64,000 nt of DNA, from assembly GCA_052171275.1 (NCBI GenBank), contig CM125795.1:868001-932000 (forward strand). Reading direction: 5' to 3'. Positions 61,354 to 64,000 of this stretch are shown here, piece after piece. The notes under the pieces were generated by a model. The model had not been told where the DNA came from. It searched no databases and was given only the letters and a program-made list of their open reading frames with translations. Origin of the DNA: Arsenophonus sp052171275. GTDB taxonomy: Bacteria > Pseudomonadota > Gammaproteobacteria > Enterobacterales > Enterobacteriaceae. Each line of letters begins with the position of its first letter. Position 1 is the stretch's first letter. The position numbers and the translations under genes are program-made.

Positions 61354-61791
61354 ATAATTTAATCATTAAAAATTAATTAATTTATTTAGATAAAAAATAA
61401 AATGTTTTTAAAATGTTGATTTTTATACTTAAATTAATTTAAAACTTTATTTTAAGTTATTTTTATAAATATTTATTATATTTTAACTAATTATATATTA
61501 TTTTTATATAATTTTACTAATTTTTTATAATTTATTAGTAACTTATTAAGTTTTTTTATTTTTATGTAATAATAAAATTATTATTTTTGATAGAATATTT
61601 AAAGAAAATTAATGTATTATGATACATTAATTTAATATGAAAATATTTCGTTTAATCTAAATATAAAATAGGTATGATTAAATAATATTTAATATATAAA
61701 TTATCTTCTTGTTAAGAAGAATATTAATAAAAATAATCAATAAATTTTAATAATTAAGTTATTAAAATTAATATAGGAGTTTGTTAAGGAA
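61354..61791. other. Spacer between sohB and topA remnant
   Basis: E. coli has the small gene yciN here on the minus strand; no trace is readable. taggag at about 61773-61778 and aagga at 61786-61790 may be the old topA ribosome-binding area. Confidence 0.45.
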
Positions 61792-64000
61792 ATGAAAATA
61801 TATTTCATTATATATTGATTTTAAAAAAAATTTACTAGCTGATAAAAAAAATGAATTTAATACTTAAGTAAAAAAGTTTTTTTAAAAAATATAAATGGCT
61901 TATAAAAAATATAAGCTTATATCTATATTATCAAATAAAGAATAATTATAAAATTTTATTAGATAAAAATAATTTTTATATATTAAAAGATCTATTTAAT
62001 TAATTTATGATACTGAAATATATTTATGTATATTATAACGAAATATAATATTACAATAAAAAAGATTTTTTATATTTTTTAAATAAATATTAATATAAAA
62101 TAATTATTGTATTAATGAAGTATTTTAATAAAATTGATTAAATATTATTAAATAAATTTTTGATAACTTTTATTAATCAAATATTAATTGCATTAACGTT
62201 AAATAAGTTAAAGATTTTATTCTATCTTGGAATATTATCATAATATTTGTTTTTATTTATATAAAAATATTTAAGATTTTAGTAGTGATATTCAATGAAT
62301 AGTTATTCTTTAATCCTAAAGTGAATATAAATAAATATTCTTTACAATAGCAATCTTAATATATTATATCAAATTACTTATTATTTATTCGATATTGATT
62401 AATATAATATAAGAAATAAAAATAATCCATTTAAACTTATTTTAATAATCATTAACAAAACATAAATTTTATTTTATTATTATTACACCATCAGAATATA
62501 TAACTATTATATATATAAAAGGAGATCACAAAATCTATTCATAATTATTAATTTTAATTACATCATTGATTATTTTAATCACATAATAATAAAAAAGTTA
62601 TACATCTTATTTTTTATATTTAAAACTATAATGATAGTATAAAGATTGTTATAAATTTAGGTTACATTATAGTATATATTAATATTAACTCGAATTAACT
62701 TAATCTTATAGATAGTTGTGAAGTATTCTATGAATAAGACATTAATTAATGAATTTGAACAAAAACATTTATCTTAAGCAAACTATTTTTTATTAAGATA
62801 AAGAAATCTTGATAGATATATAAAGCTATGATTATTGAGATAATATTTATATAAATAATAATGATTTAAAAAAATCAAATAAATAAATGATAAAATATAT
62901 AAAACTGATTTTTAATAACTCTATTTTTTCTAAAATTATTAAAATAAAATTTTATATGATATAGATTAATCATTGAATATATAGATTTCAAATTTAATGT
63001 TAAATATAAGTAATCTTATAATTATTTTAATGATTTAATAATAATTAAACTAACTTTACATAAATATAAAAATGATAAATAATAATATTATAAATTAAGG
63101 AATATTACTAAGCAAACTAAATTAAATAAATTTTCATTTATAACTACTATTTTAATATATGATTAAATGTTATACATGTTTTATTAATATTTTATTAGTT
63201 ATGATACTAATAAAACATTAAAATTAAAACAATTAATATATCTGGTTATTATTTTAACTTACTCAATATTCTAAAATTATGTTTATAATTTAATATGCTA
63301 TTTATATTAAAAATAGCAAAACGTTTATTTTCTATTATCTATATAAGATTTTATCGAATTATATTTAATTATGATTTTATCAACTAAAATAAAAGTTTTT
63401 TTAATTAAAAGTAGAATAATATTCTACATATTTTTTGTTAATTTTATTGAAAATAAGCTTTAAATTATAAACTATATAATATATAAATATATTATATAAA
63501 TAATCTAATAATATTAATATTAATTGAATATTTTAATTATCATTAAGAATATAATAAAAAATTTTTTTACTAATATTTAGGAAGTAAATTTTAATTACAT
63601 TTCTTTTCAGCAAAAAATATTATAAAATAAATTAATTTAATTATTTATAATAAATTCTCTAATATTTTATCAAGAAAATAAAATGTTAAAATATATTTTT
63701 ATAATATTTTTAAAATCGTAATATTATAAGTATTCTACTGTAATAGATTAATCATCTTTTAATAAAAAATATAAATTATATATGTAATAATCTTTTGCGA
63801 AATAATAGTTATTAATTTAAATAAAGTGAATTCAATATTATAAAAGTTATAAAGTAATAAATAGTTATTAAACTTATATAAAGTTAACTAATCAACATAT
63901 CAGAAAATTTAATGTTTTATAAAAAAATATAAAATTAAGTTTATGAAAGTTTTATATTTACTATTTATTAAAATAGAATTTATTAAAAATAACTTTTGAT
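61792..64000 (+). pseudogene. topA: Remnant of topA, DNA topoisomerase I (runs off window)
   Basis: This is an eroded copy of the type IA topoisomerase that relaxes negative supercoils. ATG 61792 begins MKIYFIIY*F, fitting MGKALVIVES. At 62195 NVK*VKDFILSWNI, then IIIFVFIYIKI, fits NAQQARRFMDRVVG, then YMVSPLLWKKI, without gaps. At about 62660 GYIIVYININ and SN* fit GYITYMRTDS and TN, the catalytic tyrosine motif, now destroyed. At 62754 FEQKHLS*AN fits FGKKYLPESPN, only 19 nt from its predicted place. Gln, Glu and other codons have become TAA repeatedly. Net shortening before residue 163 is about 84 nt. By length the gene should end about 300 nt beyond the window. It follows sohB as in E. 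coli. Confidence 0.88.

Noticed and set aside
1..64000. tRNA, rRNA, CRISPR arrays or insertion sequences
   Set aside because: I looked for T-loop-like motifs, G/C-rich RNA gene islands, spaced direct repeats and transposase motifs and saw none.

Overview
The window is an extremely A+T-rich bacterial chromosome segment (by eye well above 80% A+T) that is mostly non-coding. Eleven genes look intact: trhP, gapA, pncA, sppA, galU, hns, clsA, yciB, yciC, rluB and sohB. Together they fill about 10.8 kb, or 17% of 64 kb. Every product is most like its enterobacterial (E. coli type) version, at close to the usual length and with catalytic residues in place. This pattern points to a host-restricted gammaproteobacterial (Enterobacterales) symbiont, probably of an insect, caught in the middle of genome decay. 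I cannot name the species from sequence alone. I see no rRNA, tRNA, insertion sequence, phage gene or CRISPR array.

Layout. 1-9.2 kb is anonymous decayed DNA with a few protein-like patches. trhP (minus) lies at 9.2-10.5 kb. 10.5-20.6 kb has no intact gene, but I read six eroded genes in it: ldcA and cvrA (plus), dadX and dadA (minus), nhaB (minus) and fadR (plus). All are close neighbours in E. coli. gapA, pncA and sppA (all minus, 23.0-28.2 kb) keep the E. coli neighbour set, with msrB/yeaC and ansA gone. 28.2-35.1 kb is blank. From 35.1 kb to the end, the surviving genes follow E. coli order and strands exactly: galU(+), hns(-), [tdk remnant], clsA(-), yciB(-), yciC(-), [trp operon and rnm remnants], rluB(+), [yciK remnant], sohB(+), [topA remnant running off the window].

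What it means. The long spacers are largely old genes that drifted towards A and T and filled with stops and small indels, yet kept nearly their original lengths and order. Decay here has been by base change far more than by deletion. The retained genes are isolated single units: glycolysis (gapA), NAD salvage (pncA), envelope upkeep (clsA, yciB, yciC, sppA, sohB), UDP-glucose supply (galU), RNA modification (trhP, rluB) and the AT-DNA silencer H-NS. Lost functions include DNA topoisomerase I, tryptophan synthesis, fatty-acid regulation (FadR), Na+/H+ exchange, D-alanine use and murein tetrapeptide recycling. Two GC-containing terminators (gapA, hns) and several candidate promoters survive. 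The spacers also carry long perfect palindromes, one of them inside the nhaB remnant, which look like products of template switching. I found no convincing new molecular system.
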